Source of the DNA: Noviluteimonas sp052115395
Lineage (GTDB): Bacteria > Pseudomonadota > Gammaproteobacteria > Xanthomonadales > Xanthomonadaceae
NCBI GenBank assembly: GCA_052115395.1
Contig: JBFRGO010000002.1
Reading direction: 5' to 3' (one strand)
DNA length: 64,000 nucleotides
The translations under genes and the position numbers were made by a program. Below, one piece after another: positions 31,668-41,048 of this stretch. The notes under the pieces are model-generated. The model ran no database searches, had not been told where the DNA came from, and saw nothing but the letters and a program-made list of their open reading frames with translations. The first letter of the stretch is position 1. Each line of letters starts with the position of its first letter.

Positions 31668-32139
31668 GCTTTGTGTTCCCCGGGCGTTGTGGGACCGCCT
31701 GGTAGCCGAGCTGCACGCACGCACCGACGGCGAAAGCCACGAATCGGGTGCGTTCTTGCTCGGGCACCTGACCGCGCAGGGCCGTCGCGTCACTGACGTG
31801 CTGTACTTCGACGATCTGCATCCCGAGGTGCATTCCCGGGGCGTGGTGGAGCTGCCGGCCGCAGCATTCCGCGCGTTGTGGGCGATCATTCGCGAACGCG
31901 GCGTCCAAGTGGTCGCCGACGTCCATGTACACCCGCACAGCGCCGGCCAAAGCGAAATCGATCGCCAGAACCCCTTGATTGCTACGCGCGGTCACGTCGC
32001 GCTCATCCTGCCCAACTTTGCCCGACCGCGGATTCGTCGCTGGTCCGTTGGCGCGTACGTATACGAAGGCGACCACCGCTGGCAGGCGAAGGGCGGGTGC
32101 GACAACCGCTTCTTGGTATTGGAGGATGACAATGCATGA
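31651..32139 (+). CDS. bilC: BilC: JAB/JAMM-family deconjugating peptidase
   Basis: This 162-residue metalloprotease has all JAMM zinc-site residues: Glu31 (ESGAFLLG), His92 and His94 (HVHPH), Ser101 and Asp104 (SAGQSEID). In Bil systems this enzyme trims or removes the BilA modifier. It overlaps bilB by 17 bases and bilD by eight, so the four genes are translationally linked. Confidence 0.93.
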   Translation: MPAPTELCVPRALWDRLVAELHARTDGESHESGAFLLGHLTAQGRRVTDVLYFDDLHPEVHSRGVVELPAAAFRALWAIIRERGVQVVADVHVHPHSAGQSEIDRQNPLIATRGHVALILPNFARPRIRRWSVGAYVYEGDHRWQAKGGCDNRFLVLEDDNA

Positions 32140-33514
32140 GTCGATGGAAGATCTTGGCGAGCGACTGAATCGCGTGGTGAAGCTCGCCATGGATACCGGA
32201 GAGGCAGCCAGCGAAGCCGAAGCGGTGGCTATCTTTTCGCGCTATCGCGTGCAGTTGGTTTTCGGCGACGGCCTATGCGAAATGGCGCAGGTGGCTTTGC
32301 TTACCGCGGCAGCAACGGCCTTGCCGTGCTTGCTGGGAGGTGTCACGTACTCCGGTCCCGATCAGCCATTGCAAGCGCGTTGGCGCGGGCATCGCGATGC
32401 GCCTGTGCCATCGCGCCTGACGGCGGCCTTGGAATTGCTTGGCGTGCAGCGCACGACTGATATCGATGCGAATGTACCGTGCATCGCCGTCGGCGCCGGA
32501 ATCCCACGCCGAGGAGGGGGTGTTCGCGCAACCTTCGACGGCTGGACGGCAGCGGTGGTGCCCCTCGAGGACGACGCACTCGCCGAACGAGGCGATTGCG
32601 CAGCAGCCGCAGTCCTCGCCGGCGCGATGGCGGTTGCCGAAGTTTTCCAGCAGTTTCGTGGCACGCAGCCGCTCGCCTGCCAACGCCGAATCGGCTGGTC
32701 GCTGTGGGAACCGTGGAGCAAGTGGACGGAGGCCGCGAGCGGGCCTGAACTGACGGCCCTGCCACAATCGGTCTGGCTCGTCGGACTAGGGAACCTGGGT
32801 CAAGCGTACTTGTGGACTTTGGGCTTGCTGCCGTACGCCACGGACCAGTGCAACCTGTTGCTGCAGGACATCGATATTGTCTCGCGTGCGAACAAAAGTA
32901 CCTCGCTGCTCAGCCGCGAGATTGACGTGGGGCGCCGCAAGACGCGCTTGGCGGCTGCGTGGGCGGAGCAGCGCGGGTTTCGGACATCAATCATCGAACG
33001 ACGTTTCGCTGCAGATTTCACCGTCACCGGGGACGAGCCGTCCGTCGCATTAATTGGTGTCGACAATCTGGCCACGCGACGCACGATTGAGCGCGTGGGC
33101 TTCGCCCGCATCATCGAGGCAGGTCTGGGGCGCGGCCCCAGCGACTACTTGGGAATCACGCTGCACACATTTCCGGCCTCGCGCGCCGCTGACACTTGCT
33201 GGCTAGAGTCTACGAAGCCGTCGGTCGACCCGGCGCACGCAACGACGCGCAAACAAGCTTACCAGGACCTGCACGCGGCAAGCGGCGACAGTTGCGGTGT
33301 GCTGCGCTTGGCCGGGCGCAGCATCGCCACGCCGTTCACGGGCGCGGCGGCAGCTGCGTTGGCTGTAGGCGAGTTGCTGCGGCTGTGCCACGGTGGACCT
33401 CGCGTGGAATTTGCCGCAGTTCATTTGGCGCGCCCAGAAGAGAGCACGATTATTCAAGGTGCGCCATGGCCGGCCATGAACCCGGGCGTCGTGACTCCGG
33501 AGCCACGGTCGTAG
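32132..33514 (+). CDS. bilD: BilD: E1-like activating enzyme (ThiF family)
   Basis: This 460-residue protein has an N-terminal half of unknown fold and a C-terminal ThiF/E1 adenylation domain: the Rossmann motif WLVGLGNLGQAYL (about 215), the acidic end of strand 2 (LLLQDIDIV), and the ATP-contacting NKSTSLL and GRRKT residues. Cys in GDSCGVL is a candidate thioester site. It should adenylate the BilA C-terminus and pass it to BilB. GGAGG six bases before 32132 confirms the start. It is the last gene of the Bil operon. Confidence 0.88.
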   Translation: MHESMEDLGERLNRVVKLAMDTGEAASEAEAVAIFSRYRVQLVFGDGLCEMAQVALLTAAATALPCLLGGVTYSGPDQPLQARWRGHRDAPVPSRLTAALELLGVQRTTDIDANVPCIAVGAGIPRRGGGVRATFDGWTAAVVPLEDDALAERGDCAAAAVLAGAMAVAEVFQQFRGTQPLACQRRIGWSLWEPWSKWTEAASGPELTALPQSVWLVGLGNLGQAYLWTLGLLPYATDQCNLLLQDIDIVSRANKSTSLLSREIDVGRRKTRLAAAWAEQRGFRTSIIERRFAADFTVTGDEPSVALIGVDNLATRRTIERVGFARIIEAGLGRGPSDYLGITLHTFPASRAADTCWLESTKPSVDPAHATTRKQAYQDLHAASGDSCGVLRLAGRSIATPFTGAAAAALAVGELLRLCHGGPRVEFAAVHLARPEESTIIQGAPWPAMNPGVVTPEPRS

Positions 33515-33608
33515 GCGTGAGCAGGCGACAATTGGGTACTCCGCAGCGTATCTACGTAGCAGCGACGCCGCAGCACCAACTCCGAGTCGACAGGGGAGGT
33601 CGCTCACC

Positions 33609-34364
33609 TCAAATCGTCGATAATTTAGCGTCCAAGTACTGTATGAGCGTGCGCGCGGCATTGATCGCAAGCAGGGCTTCGTCACGCAACAGCAACTCAT
33701 CGTTCGCATGCGCAAGACTGCCGCGGTTTCGCACCGGTTGCAGCGCATCCACGATGACACTCATGGCATGCAACACTTTGACCAGGCTCTCGTGCTGCGT
33801 CCCGAGGTCGGTCAGCGCCGGATGGCGTTGCTTCATTAGTTTGAAAACGCCCGCGGTTGTGCTGTCGGCGGGCACTTCTATATCTGCGCGCGCGCAGGCG
33901 GCCTTCAAGTAGCCATGCAACGCCGTGTGCACCCGGTCGACGGCGCTGGTCGGATCGCGTGACTCGAGCAACGCGGCCGCGTCCTTCAATGCGTGGTCGA
34001 CGACTTGGCTGGAAATTGCGGGGCTGGGCGCGGCAACGGCGATGCTTTCGACGCAACGGCGGGCAAGCTCAAGCAGTGTCGCGTGCGCTTGCTGCGAGCG
34101 TTGATGCTCGGAGCCGGGTGGGTAGCGCTTTGCCACCCCCCGTAAGATCGCAGCCTGCTGGACGGGTTCGCAATGGGTCAGGATCGCGATGAACTTTTCC
34201 CGGGTCGTCCTGCCTGGGAAACCGTCGGGATCCAGTTCCAAGTCGCAAAAGGCCGAGTAAAAGTCCCGGTGGGTGCGATAGCTGAAGTCACCGAGGTAAC
34301 CGTCGTTCACCCCGATATACCCCTGCACGACCCAATGGACCTCGCTGCTTTTTAGTCCGGTCAT
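33609..34364 (-). CDS. Abortive-infection family protein (Abi_C / AbiJ-like)
   Basis: This 251-residue protein has a C-terminal Abi_C-type domain with the HEPN-like motif RNRGSLAH (R-x6-H), a likely RNase centre, flanked by helices (DEALLAINAARTLIQYLDA). The N-terminal 90 residues (NDGYLGDFSYRTHRDFYSAFCDLELD...) look like one of the variable AbiJ N-terminal domains that sense or recruit. Such proteins stop phage by halting host metabolism. The gene is convergent with bilABCD and divergent from the large helicase, so it is a separate transcription unit. Confidence 0.82.
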   Translation of the reverse strand: MTGLKSSEVHWVVQGYIGVNDGYLGDFSYRTHRDFYSAFCDLELDPDGFPGRTTREKFIAILTHCEPVQQAAILRGVAKRYPPGSEHQRSQQAHATLLELARRCVESIAVAAPSPAISSQVVDHALKDAAALLESRDPTSAVDRVHTALHGYLKAACARADIEVPADSTTAGVFKLMKQRHPALTDLGTQHESLVKVLHAMSVIVDALQPVRNRGSLAHANDELLLRDEALLAINAARTLIQYLDAKLSTI

Positions 34365-34477
34365 CGCCCCCTCCCGCGTTCGGCCCTTTACTGGAACGAC
34401 CGCCCAGCAGGGCGCACTATAAGGCTCGGGGCGCCCGCAGCGGGCCCCCCGGGAATGGGGTACGGGGAAGGAGCGTC

Positions 34478-37400
34478 ATGTCGGGATTTGACGGGGTTGA
34501 AGAAGTAGCGTGGCCGGAGGTATCGCCGTTTCGGGAAGCCGGTTCGATCGATCAAAAGATCGAGCGCGCGCGCACAGAACTGCTGGACCTTTCCACCCGA
34601 AATCGATTGCTGCATACCCCGCGAGGCGGGCGCGCCAAGACCGTGGAAGTCGTCGGCGAGCTGGCCCGGGTGATGTATCAGACCCTGGTGGGCGACGGGA
34701 AACGCTTCACCTTCGCCCCCGGGCGTGTCCAAGCCGACCTCGAAGCGCAGGAGGAGGCGGTCCCGAGCGAATCGGCTGATCCTGAACTTGTCGCGCAGCC
34801 GGACGAGGAGCTGGATGAGACTGGCCGCCGTCCGAGCCAGTGGGACAACAAGCTCAATACCCGGATGACCTCGGCCGGCTTGCAAAAGCGCTTGTTGGAC
34901 CTTGCCATCGACGCGCGCACGCTGGAAGAAGAGCAGGGCGTCAACATCTTGTATCTGGCAATTGGCTTCCTGCGCTGGCGCGCCACTTCCACGCCGGACC
35001 AGGATCGCTTCGGACCACTCGTGCTGCTGCCAGTTCGGCTGGAACGTAGCAACGCCGGCGAGAAATTCCATTTGAAGTGGTCGGGGGAGGATCCTCAGAC
35101 CAACCTGTCGTTACAGCTGTACCTGCGACGTGAGTTCGGCATGAAGCTGCCGGACATCACGGACGTTGAATCCTTCGACATCCAGCAGTATCTGGAGGAA
35201 GTCGCCGCGCTCGTCGCAGGGCGGCCGAGCTGGGGCGTGCTGGCCGACGACGCGGTGCTTGGCCTCTATTCGTTCGCCAAGTTCATGATGTATCGCGACC
35301 TGGATGCCCAGCAGTGGCAGGCGAGGGGCGGCTTCAACGCGTTGCCCTCGTTGCGCGGCGTGGTCGCCGACGGGTTTCCAAATGCGCGCTTGTCCGATGA
35401 AAACATCCGCATCGACGAGCTGATCCCACCGTCGCAGATGGTGCATGTGGTCGACTGCGACAGCTCGCAAGCCTTGGTCGTCCATGACGTGCAGCAAGGC
35501 GCCAGCATTCTGGTGCAGGGTCCGCCCGGAACCGGCAAGTCGCAGACGATCACCAATATCATTGCCACGGCGGTGAATGCCAACAAGCGCGTGCTGTTCG
35601 TCGCCGAGAAGATGGCGGCGTTGGATGTGGTCAAGCGCCGTCTCGATGGGGCCAATATCGGCGCGGCTTGCCTGGAGCTCCATAGCCACAAGGCCCAAAA
35701 GCGGACGCTTCTGGAAGAGTTGAACCGCACATGGCTTGGGGCCAAGCCGGCGCATAAAGACGGCGCTGTTGTCATCGCGCAACTGACCCAAGCGCGCGAC
35801 GACCTTAATGCGCACGCCGACCGACTGCACGCTCCGCTGGATCCGGCCAAGCTCACCCCGTTCCAGGTGTTCGGCCACCTCGTGCGTTTGCGCCGGGAGG
35901 GGTATACGACCGCGACGGTCGATCTTGAAAGCCCAGCGCGCTGGTCGCCGTCGGGTTTAGACGAACGCGAGCGCTTGCTGCGGGATCTGGTGCAACGCAT
36001 CAAGGACATGGGCACGCCCAATCGCCACCCGTGGAGTGGGGTTGGCATCCGGGGCTTGATGCCTAATGACCGCGACCGCGTCGTTGCCATTGTTTCCGCG
36101 ACAAGCCAACAACTCGGCGACTGGCGAGGTGACGCGGGAGAGTTGCTGTCCTTCCTCGGACTGTCGGCGCTGCGGCACTTTGCGGACATTCATGCCGCCG
36201 TCGCGCGCGCCGAGTTGCTCTTGACCTCGCCGCAACTTGGCGCCGCCGCGCTCACCAATGCGATCTGGGACGACCCCGTTGCCATCGACGCGGTGCTGGA
36301 AGAATTGGCCACTGCGCAGCGCCTTCGATTGGCGCTGCCGGAAGTTGCAGAGCCGGGCGCATTGGCGGTTGACTGGCAACCGGTAGTCTCTGCACTCGAT
36401 TCACTATTGCCAACCTTCGTCTTGGGCAACGAGCTGGCGACACTGGCCCGAAACCACACCGAGCTCGACCGGCTGATTGGAGCCGCCACCCGGCTGGCGC
36501 AGCTCTTGGGCGAGCATGGCCGGCTGACGCTTGATAGTGCCGCGCATATCGCCGCCATCGGCGAGCGCGCGGCCTCCATTCCCGCCATCGACCGCCAAGC
36601 ACTGGTCGCGCATATTTGGGATATCGGTGTCGACACGGTCGATGAACTCATCGAAGCCGTGGAGCAGGTGCAACAGACAAAGGCGCGGTTGGGTGGCGTG
36701 TTCCGCGACGCCGCCTGGTCGCAAAATTGGGAAGAAGCGCGCGGCTACCTGGCCACCTTAGGGAGCAGTTTCCTGCGTTTCTTTAACGGCAAGTGGCGGG
36801 CGGCCAATCGCAAGGTGCGTGGCCAGTTGCTGGACCCGAAACTGCCCGCCACCGAAGCACTGTTGCATCTGGACGATTTGATCGGCGCGCAAGCGGCGCA
36901 GCGGAAGATTGCCGAACGTGATCGCCAAGGCGACGAAGCGTTTGGTGGAGGCTGGCAGCGCGAGCGCTCGGAGGTTGCTTTCTTGCGTGGGGTGGCGGAG
37001 TGGATGCGCTCACTGCGTCCCCTTGGAAGCGGCGTCCGTGAGCGCCTTGCGGATGTTGCCGACCGGGAACTGGCAGCCGAACTGGGCAAACGCGTCGGCC
37101 CCTTGGTCGACGCCATTCGCTCGCAATTGCTCCCGATCAGTGAAGCGCTAATCGCCGCTGATCGTCGCCCGTGGGGCGAGGAAACTATCCTGCGCCGCGT
37201 GAGGCTTGATGAACTGCGCACGCGCTGCGCGCATTGGCGCGAAGTAAGCAACACGTGCGCGATGCTTGCCGGCCCCGATCGCCTCACCGTCGCGCAAGCG
37301 ACCGACGCGATCGCACGCGTGCGCGAAACTAAAGCGGCGCTGGATGCGCTCGACCAAGCCTCGCCCGCGGGTCAAGCGGGCCTGGGTCTGCTGTGGGCAG

Positions 37401-40057
37401 AGATCGACACGGATCTGAGCGCGGTGCGCACAGCGACGCGCTGGATGCACGATCATGGCGAAGTCCGGGCTGTGGCTGCCCGCAATGACGACCCCAAGGG
37501 TGCGTTGTCCAAGGCAAAGGAACTTGCAGTGGCAGGCAGCGCCCTGGCAGACAGTCTGCAAAGCCTATTCGCGCGCTTGGAGTTTGTCGGCAACGACGCA
37601 GTCGGGGTCGTGCCAGGCACTGCGCCCTTGGACGCCCTCGCTACCCTTCTCTCGCGCTGGCATGAACACCCGGAGTCGCTTCCTCAATGGGTGGCCTACC
37701 AAGCGCGGGCAGGCGAGGCCTGCGACAGCGGGATGAGGCAGTTGGTCGATCAGCTGGCCGCCGGAGACATTTCCCCGAGTGCTGCGATCGGCACCTTTAA
37801 GCTCGCCTACTACGAAGCCGTGCTTGCCGCCATGGTCAAGCGCGAGCCGGTGCTGGCGCAGTTTGACGGGGAGCGTCAGCGCCTAATGGTGTCGCAGTTC
37901 GAACACCTCGACGAGGCGCGCATGGACTACGCCCGTTATCAGGTGCAGGCCGCACACCACGGCAAGATCCCGTCGCGCGCAGGGGCCACCGGGCCGACCG
38001 CGCTGCTGCTCGGGGAAATGGCGAAAAAGCGCGGACATCTGCCCATCCGCCAATTGATGTCCAAGTGCGGTCCGACGGTCCAGGCGCTGAAGCCGGTGTT
38101 CATGATGAGCCCGCTGTCGGTCGCACAGTTCCTGCCGCCGGGCGAGGTCGAATTCGACTTGCTCGTGATCGACGAGGCAAGCCAGGTGCAGCCCGTCGAT
38201 GCCTTGGGGGCCATCGCGCGCGCCAAGCAGTTGGTCATCGTCGGCGACGAGCGACAGCTGCCGCCGACGCGCTTCTTTGCGAAGGTCGTCGGCGAGGCCG
38301 ATGAAAATAAGGACACGGACGACACCGAAGCTGGGGATGTCGAAAGCGTGCTCGGCTTGTGTCGCGCCCGCGGCTTGCCCGATCGCATGTTGCGCTGGCA
38401 CTACCGCAGCCGACACGAGTCGCTGATTGCCGTTTCCAATTCGCAGTTCTACGAAAACAAGCTGTTGATCGTGCCGAGTCCCTACACGGGCGAGGCCGGA
38501 TTGGGGCTGCAGTTCCACCATCATCCCAACACTGTTTACGACCGCGGTGGCACCAGCACCAACGTCGAAGAAGCCAAGATCGTTGCGCGCGCAGTGATCC
38601 AGCATGCGCTCGAGCGCCCGCACCTCAGTCTTGGCGTGGCCGCGTTCTCGACCCAGCAGCGACGCGCGGTGTTCGACCAGGTGGAACTGCTGCGCCGCCA
38701 ACATCCGGAAGCTGAAGGCTTCTTCGCCGCCCACCCGAACGAGCCGTTCTTCGTGAAGAGCCTGGAAAATATCCAAGGCGATGAGCGCGACGTCATCTAC
38801 ATTTCAGTGGGCTACGGCCGCGATAGCCAAAATCGCATGACCATGAATTTCGGTCCCTTAGGCAAACAGGGCGGGGAACGGCGACTCAATGTCCTGATCA
38901 GCCGAGCCAAGAGCCGGTGCGAAGTGTTCTCGTCCATCACCGACGAAGACATTAATCTCGAAGGCACCCAAGCCCGCGGCACGGTCGCGTTCAAGCTGTT
39001 CTTGCACTACGCACGGACCAAGCGCTTGGGGATCGATCAGCACGAGCAAGCCATCGTTGCCCACCAAGTGTTCGAAGAGGAAGTGGCCGCCGCCTTGCGG
39101 GCACGCGGCTACACTCTGGACACGAACGTTGGCATCGCGGGGCTCTATATCGACATCGCCATCGCCGATCCGCGAAGACCGGGGCGATATGCCTTGGGAA
39201 TTGCGTGCGACGGCGCCTGGTATGGGAAGGCGAGCAGCGCACGCGACCGCGATCGTTTGCGCGACAAGGCCCTGCGCGATAAGGGCTGGACGATGCACCG
39301 CATTTGGGTGGCTGAGTGGTTCCAGCGGCCGCAGGCTGAGCTTGAACGGGCCGTGGCCGCGATCGAGCACGCGCTGGCGGAGTCCGAGGATGTCGCCAAT
39401 CCATTGATGCAGCGCCGCCCGGTCCCCGTGGAGATCGAAACCGTCGAAGGCGATGTTTTCGATGAAGTGGGGTTGATCCCCTCGGACCTTAAGACTACTC
39501 GCGACGGCGTCCCGTACGAGGAAGCGTCATTTCGGGTGCCAAGCAATCACTATGAGTTGCACCTGCTGCCTGCCGACAAGATGGCGGATGTCGTGTATGA
39601 CGTCGTGGCCATCGAGGGACCGATCCATCGCGCGGAAGTGGTCGCTCGAGCCCGCGATCTGTGGGGGCTGCAGCGTGCTGGCAGCCGCATCCAAACTGCT
39701 GTGGAGGCGGGGATTGCCCGTGCGCTTGGGCAGCGTCGCATTGAGCGCAGCCACGAAGACTTCCTGGCACTGCCGCAACAAGTAATCTCCGTGCGCGATC
39801 GCAGCGGCGTGTTCTCCACCACACTGCGCCGTCCGGACTACCTGCCGCCCCAGGAACTCGATGCGGCCATTGTCGATATCGTCAACGCCAACCATGGCGC
39901 GACAGTTCCCGAACTGGTCCTACATGTGTCCCGCCAGCTTGGCTACAAGAGCACGAGTGTGCAGCTGCGTTCAGTCATCGAGGATCGGGTCGATGCGGTC
40001 GTTCGCGCGGCCAAGGTGCGTTTCGAAAACAATATGATTGTTCCGCTTCAGCGTTGA
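34478..40057 (+). CDS. DUF4011 - SF1 helicase - Vsr-like nuclease - DUF3320 defence protein (hhe-like)
   Basis: This 1,859-residue protein has an N-terminal DUF4011-like domain (LLDLSTRNRLLHTP). It has an SF1 helicase with Walker A GPPGTGKS (about 350), a long coiled insertion (about 450-1180), DEAD-like LLVIDEASQ (about 1230), GDERQLPPT, WHYRSRHESL and LNVLISRAKSRC. A Vsr/DUF559-type PD-(D/E)XK nuclease follows (about 1530-1640; YIDIAIAD, ACDG, DKALRDKGW). The C-terminus is DUF3320-like (HYELHLLPADKMADVV, then GPIHRAEVVARARDLWG). This matches the domain layout described for the hhe anti-phage protein. AAGGAG stands just before the ATG. Confidence 0.88.
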   Translation: MSGFDGVEEVAWPEVSPFREAGSIDQKIERARTELLDLSTRNRLLHTPRGGRAKTVEVVGELARVMYQTLVGDGKRFTFAPGRVQADLEAQEEAVPSESADPELVAQPDEELDETGRRPSQWDNKLNTRMTSAGLQKRLLDLAIDARTLEEEQGVNILYLAIGFLRWRATSTPDQDRFGPLVLLPVRLERSNAGEKFHLKWSGEDPQTNLSLQLYLRREFGMKLPDITDVESFDIQQYLEEVAALVAGRPSWGVLADDAVLGLYSFAKFMMYRDLDAQQWQARGGFNALPSLRGVVADGFPNARLSDENIRIDELIPPSQMVHVVDCDSSQALVVHDVQQGASILVQGPPGTGKSQTITNIIATAVNANKRVLFVAEKMAALDVVKRRLDGANIGAACLELHSHKAQKRTLLEELNRTWLGAKPAHKDGAVVIAQLTQARDDLNAHADRLHAPLDPAKLTPFQVFGHLVRLRREGYTTATVDLESPARWSPSGLDERERLLRDLVQRIKDMGTPNRHPWSGVGIRGLMPNDRDRVVAIVSATSQQLGDWRGDAGELLSFLGLSALRHFADIHAAVARAELLLTSPQLGAAALTNAIWDDPVAIDAVLEELATAQRLRLALPEVAEPGALAVDWQPVVSALDSLLPTFVLGNELATLARNHTELDRLIGAATRLAQLLGEHGRLTLDSAAHIAAIGERAASIPAIDRQALVAHIWDIGVDTVDELIEAVEQVQQTKARLGGVFRDAAWSQNWEEARGYLATLGSSFLRFFNGKWRAANRKVRGQLLDPKLPATEALLHLDDLIGAQAAQRKIAERDRQGDEAFGGGWQRERSEVAFLRGVAEWMRSLRPLGSGVRERLADVADRELAAELGKRVGPLVDAIRSQLLPISEALIAADRRPWGEETILRRVRLDELRTRCAHWREVSNTCAMLAGPDRLTVAQATDAIARVRETKAALDALDQASPAGQAGLGLLWAEIDTDLSAVRTATRWMHDHGEVRAVAARNDDPKGALSKAKELAVAGSALADSLQSLFARLEFVGNDAVGVVPGTAPLDALATLLSRWHEHPESLPQWVAYQARAGEACDSGMRQLVDQLAAGDISPSAAIGTFKLAYYEAVLAAMVKREPVLAQFDGERQRLMVSQFEHLDEARMDYARYQVQAAHHGKIPSRAGATGPTALLLGEMAKKRGHLPIRQLMSKCGPTVQALKPVFMMSPLSVAQFLPPGEVEFDLLVIDEASQVQPVDALGAIARAKQLVIVGDERQLPPTRFFAKVVGEADENKDTDDTEAGDVESVLGLCRARGLPDRMLRWHYRSRHESLIAVSNSQFYENKLLIVPSPYTGEAGLGLQFHHHPNTVYDRGGTSTNVEEAKIVARAVIQHALERPHLSLGVAAFSTQQRRAVFDQVELLRRQHPEAEGFFAAHPNEPFFVKSLENIQGDERDVIYISVGYGRDSQNRMTMNFGPLGKQGGERRLNVLISRAKSRCEVFSSITDEDINLEGTQARGTVAFKLFLHYARTKRLGIDQHEQAIVAHQVFEEEVAAALRARGYTLDTNVGIAGLYIDIAIADPRRPGRYALGIACDGAWYGKASSARDRDRLRDKALRDKGWTMHRIWVAEWFQRPQAELERAVAAIEHALAESEDVANPLMQRRPVPVEIETVEGDVFDEVGLIPSDLKTTRDGVPYEEASFRVPSNHYELHLLPADKMADVVYDVVAIEGPIHRAEVVARARDLWGLQRAGSRIQTAVEAGIARALGQRRIERSHEDFLALPQQVISVRDRSGVFSTTLRRPDYLPPQELDAAIVDIVNANHGATVPELVLHVSRQLGYKSTSVQLRSVIEDRVDAVVRAAKVRFENNMIVPLQR

Positions 40058-40083
40058 CGCCGGACGGCGTTGGGAAGGGTGAG

Positions 40084-40713
40084 ATGGAAAAAGATCGGGA
40101 TCGAGCACCGCAAGCCAACATGACCGTGACGCGTCGCGCAGACCGCGCGTCGAATGAACTTGTCGGGTTGTGCCGTGGGCTACTCGCGGATGGGCACGTC
40201 AGCCCCCAGGAGGCCGCGTTTTTAAAAGATTGGATCGAGCGCAACGCTGAGTTCGTCGGCATGTATCCATTCAACCGGCTCTATACCCAGCTCACGGCAA
40301 TTCTCAAGGACGGCTTTGTCGACCAGGACGAGTCAGCGGATCTACACGACACCTTAGTTCGGTTCGTGGGTGGCGAAGCACTTGACTCAGCCGGCGAGAC
40401 TGTGTCGATGGCAACGACTCTTCCGGTCGACCAGCCTGAACCCGTAGTTCTGTTCGGAGGCGCTACGTTTGTCGTTACAGGCACCTTTCTTCACGGACAA
40501 CGAACGACAGTTCACCAAGCCATCGAAATGCGAGGCGGATTGACCAGTGGCACACCTTCTAAGGCTTCCCGCTACCTTGTGATCGGTGAATTGGGTTCGC
40601 GGGATTGGATCAACAGTAACGCCGGTCGAAAGATCGAAAAGGCTGTGCAACTGCGGGCGGCAGGGCATCCGGTTGCCATCATTACCGAGGCACATTGGAG
40701 TCGAAGCCTATAG
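40084..40713 (+). CDS. TerB-like / BRCT-domain protein
   Basis: This 209-residue protein has residues 15-95 forming a helical TerB-like domain (ELVGLCRGLLADGHVSPQEAAFL). A C-terminal BRCT domain follows (LFGGATFVVTGTFLHGQRTTVHQAIEMRGG, about 125-155, then YLVIGELGS). BRCT domains of this type occur in DNA ligases and DNA-damage proteins and bind DNA ends or phosphopeptides. It starts 26 bases after the large helicase, and GGGAAGGG precedes ATG 40084; an alternative TTG at 40054 would overlap the helicase stop. It is probably co-expressed with the helicase. Confidence 0.83.
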   Translation: MEKDRDRAPQANMTVTRRADRASNELVGLCRGLLADGHVSPQEAAFLKDWIERNAEFVGMYPFNRLYTQLTAILKDGFVDQDESADLHDTLVRFVGGEALDSAGETVSMATTLPVDQPEPVVLFGGATFVVTGTFLHGQRTTVHQAIEMRGGLTSGTPSKASRYLVIGELGSRDWINSNAGRKIEKAVQLRAAGHPVAIITEAHWSRSL

Positions 40714-40835
40714 CGCTACCCTCCGGCTCGGACTGGCGTCCGCGCCACCGTACACAACTGCGCGTAATCGCCAGTTCTGTGCAGCCAGGCGGGTGGTCGC
40801 TTTTCGACCCAAAGCGGCGCATTCGATTCAGGAGG

Positions 40836-41048
40836 CTACTTACAACAGGGCCGCTCTTGCTGTATTGGCGGGCACTTCACGGTGCCATACGAGCAGTAGA
40901 CGCAGCAGTCGCCGGCCTTCGGCTCCAGTACTCGCCCACAGTCGGTGCAGTCATAAAACCACTGGCACGCGTCGGTCGGCATCGTCTCCATTTGGGAATG
41001 CCCGCAATGGGGACACGTAATCCGAGATTGCAGAACTACGCCCGACAT
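40836..41048 (-). CDS. Small Cys-rich metal-associated protein (GDCCVYCSYG family)
   Basis: This 70-residue protein has five cysteine pairs or clusters: CPHC, CTDC, GDCCVYCSYG, KCPP and a terminal PCCK. The GDCCVYCSYG-PCPP signature defines a small family found beside mercury and other metal resistance genes. It probably binds a soft metal ion. It overlaps the upstream MerC-like gene by 13 bases and ends the leftward pbrR-nadE-merC-like run. Confidence 0.8.
   Translation of the reverse strand: MSGVVLQSRITCPHCGHSQMETMPTDACQWFYDCTDCGRVLEPKAGDCCVYCSYGTVKCPPIQQERPCCK

Noticed and set aside
33196..33912. Plus-strand frame across the bilD end and the Abi gene
   Set aside because: Crosses two real genes on both strands and has no motif.
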